64,000 nucleotides of DNA from Oligoflexus tunisiensis. GTDB lineage: Bacteria; Bdellovibrionota_B; Oligoflexia; Oligoflexales; Oligoflexaceae. The position numbers and the translations under genes are program-made. The notes below the pieces were generated by a model. It was not told the origin of the DNA. It saw only the letters and a list, made by a program, of their open reading frames with translations, and ran no database searches. Within the stretch, counting starts at the first letter, position 1. Every line of letters begins with the position of its first letter. The DNA lies in contig NZ_BDFO01000001.1 in the NCBI RefSeq assembly GCF_001748245.1, forward strand, positions 5,869,778-5,933,777. The letters run 5' to 3'. Below, piece after piece: positions 62,876 through 64,000 of this stretch.

Positions 62876-64000
62876 AAAACTCGGCTCGGATTTTAAGCAG
62901 CTGAGAAAACTATGGCCCTTTCTTGCCTCCCATAAGGGCACGATCGTGGCGGCCTGCTTTTTGATTCCGGTGATTTCCCTTTTGCAGATGGGAATTCCTT
63001 TTATTTTGAAACGCACCGTCGATCAGGGGGTATTGGCCAACAATTTTGAGGTGATCACCTGGGGCTCCATCGCCTATCTGGCCGTTGTGCTGCTTGAGTA
63101 TGCAGCCCGGGCCTCGCAAACCATCCTGACCTCGCGCGCGGTCTATCAGATGGTCCGTTCCATGCGCCTGTCCCTGATTGAACACATCATGCGGCTTTCG
63201 GCCCGCTTTCATGATCGGACCATGAGCGGGGCGCTGGTCACCCGCGCCACGAGCGACTTTGACAACATGAATGAATCCCTGAACCAGGGCGTGCTGAGTT
63301 CCGTGGTGGACCTGGCCGTGCTGGTCGGGGCCCTGGTCGGGCTCTTTCTTTTGAATTGGAAGCTGGCCTCGGTCACCCTGATCATTCTTCCCCTGACCGT
63401 TATGATCATCGTCTTCTTTTCCCGGGCCTTGAAGCATTCGATGCTGCTCGCCCGGGTAAAGATAGCGGCCCTGAATGCGTTCACCCAGGAATGCCTTTAT
63501 GGAAGCAACACCATCAAGCTTTTGAACGCCCATCAGGACAGCAACCAGCGTTTTCAAAAACTGGCCATCGAGTACCGCGATGCCCAGATGAAATCGGTGG
63601 TCGCCGACGCCGTGCTTTTTGCGCTGCTCGACGGCGTGTCCTCGATCACGATAGGGATCGTGCTCTGGCTCGCGGTTTCTCAGTTTCATGACAGCAGCGC
63701 CCTGAGCGCCGGGGTGATGATTGCCTTCGTCCAGTACATTCAGAATCTCTTTGATCCTTTGAAGCAGCTCGGCAACAAGATTGCCATGTTGCAGGGTGCC
63801 TTCACCGCCATTGATCGCATCTTTGGAATCTTTGAGACCCGGGAATTTATCAGTGGCACGGCAGCGGTCCCGGGACTTGAAGGCACCGTGGAATTCAAAA
63901 ACGTCAGCTTTCAGTATTTGCCCGACCAGAAGACGCTCCACAATGTTTCCTTCCATCTGCACCAGGGTCAATCCCTGGCCATCGTGGGAGCCACGGGTTC
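62847..64000 (+). CDS. ABC exporter half-transporter, partner subunit (MdlB-like), cut by window edge
   Basis: Read by eye from the ATG at 62847 (AGAGGA upstream), 384 codons remain open to the window end with no stop. The first 320 or so encode the six-helix exporter domain (PFLASHKGTIVAACFLIPVI, ATSDFDNMNESLNQGVLSSV, ECLYGSNTIKLLNAHQDSNQ); then the ATPase starts (VEFKNVSFQYLPDQKTL) and the window ends in its Walker A (AIVGATG). It overlaps the preceding subunit by 29 bp. Expected to carry the intact catalytic site, which lies outside the window. Confidence 0.93.
   Translation, partial: MTNPTLNQFRKLGSDFKQLRKLWPFLASHKGTIVAACFLIPVISLLQMGIPFILKRTVDQGVLANNFEVITWGSIAYLAVVLLEYAARASQTILTSRAVYQMVRSMRLSLIEHIMRLSARFHDRTMSGALVTRATSDFDNMNESLNQGVLSSVVDLAVLVGALVGLFLLNWKLASVTLIILPLTVMIIVFFSRALKHSMLLARVKIAALNAFTQECLYGSNTIKLLNAHQDSNQRFQKLAIEYRDAQMKSVVADAVLFALLDGVSSITIGIVLWLAVSQFHDSSALSAGVMIAFVQYIQNLFDPLKQLGNKIAMLQGAFTAIDRIFGIFETREFISGTAAVPGLEGTVEFKNVSFQYLPDQKTLHNVSFHLHQGQSLAIVGATG

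Noticed and set aside
1..64000. Mobile element or prophage island
   Set aside because: No transposase, integrase, terminal repeats or phage genes; base composition is even and the genes are housekeeping or envelope types.

Overview
The window (about 57% G+C by eye, dense, both strands used) reads as a chromosome segment of a free-living Gram-negative bacterium. It has many lipobox lipoproteins and outer-membrane beta-barrels, TPR/PEGA envelope proteins, large soluble hybrid histidine kinases, c-di-GMP parts (FHA-GGDEF, PilZ) and lysine-rich histone-like proteins. That mix fits the Bdellovibrionota/Oligoflexia neighbourhood (Oligoflexus-like). This is an inference from gene content, not from a marker phylogeny. 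I see no rRNA, tRNA, IS element, prophage or CRISPR array.

Layout. 1-353 is an exact copy of part of a HAMP-repeat kinase gene found again at 6702-7054, then a TPR-PEGA protein. 1717-9480 holds two hybrid histidine kinases on the minus strand; the second carries a long poly-HAMP array built of 276-bp near-identical repeats. 9881-10803 is a small wHTH-like regulator followed by two DUF5985 membrane proteins. 10882-13886 is coaE coupled to a Ski2-like helicase. 14592-18270 has an outer-membrane protein plus EF-hand lipoprotein, an MGMT-AlkA alkylation-repair fusion and a DUF924 protein. 19145-24987 has gapA, a pentapeptide-repeat protein, a flavin reductase, xseAB and hflX, with a short tandem repeat derived from the hflX 3' end. 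25570-31502 has an HdeD-like protein, then a tight three-gene signalling operon and a DUF1993 protein. 31551-34258 is ugd-rmuC.

34489-48437 mixes a diguanylate cyclase, lipoproteins, a membrane metallopeptidase, a tandem pair of unknown paralogues, a lipin-like HAD lipoprotein, rpoZ, a TPR-barrel protein, and a start/stop-overlapping run of NAD(P)HX repair enzyme, gamma-carbonic anhydrase and rhodanese. 48516-53881 has UvrA-like, PdxA and HAD-IIA genes in one overlapping minus operon, then folK and an HU protein with a histone-like tail. 54158-64000 has a degenerate receiver-TPR protein, acetoacetyl-CoA synthetase, an IrrE-type protein that lost its catalytic Glu, PilZ, a histone H1-like protein and an ABC-transport cluster that runs off the right edge.

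The strongest candidate for an undescribed system is 26259-30923. It encodes a sigma-54 response regulator, a 103-residue unknown protein and a 961-residue protein joining a solute-binding-protein (family 5)-like domain, with no signal peptide or membrane segment, to a histidine kinase and two receivers. It looks like a cytoplasmic ligand-sensing phosphorelay. Secondary candidates are the wHTH-DUF5985-DUF5985 unit, the poly-HAMP kinase operon, the IrrE pseudo-protease and the unknown paralogue pair at 38806-39594.
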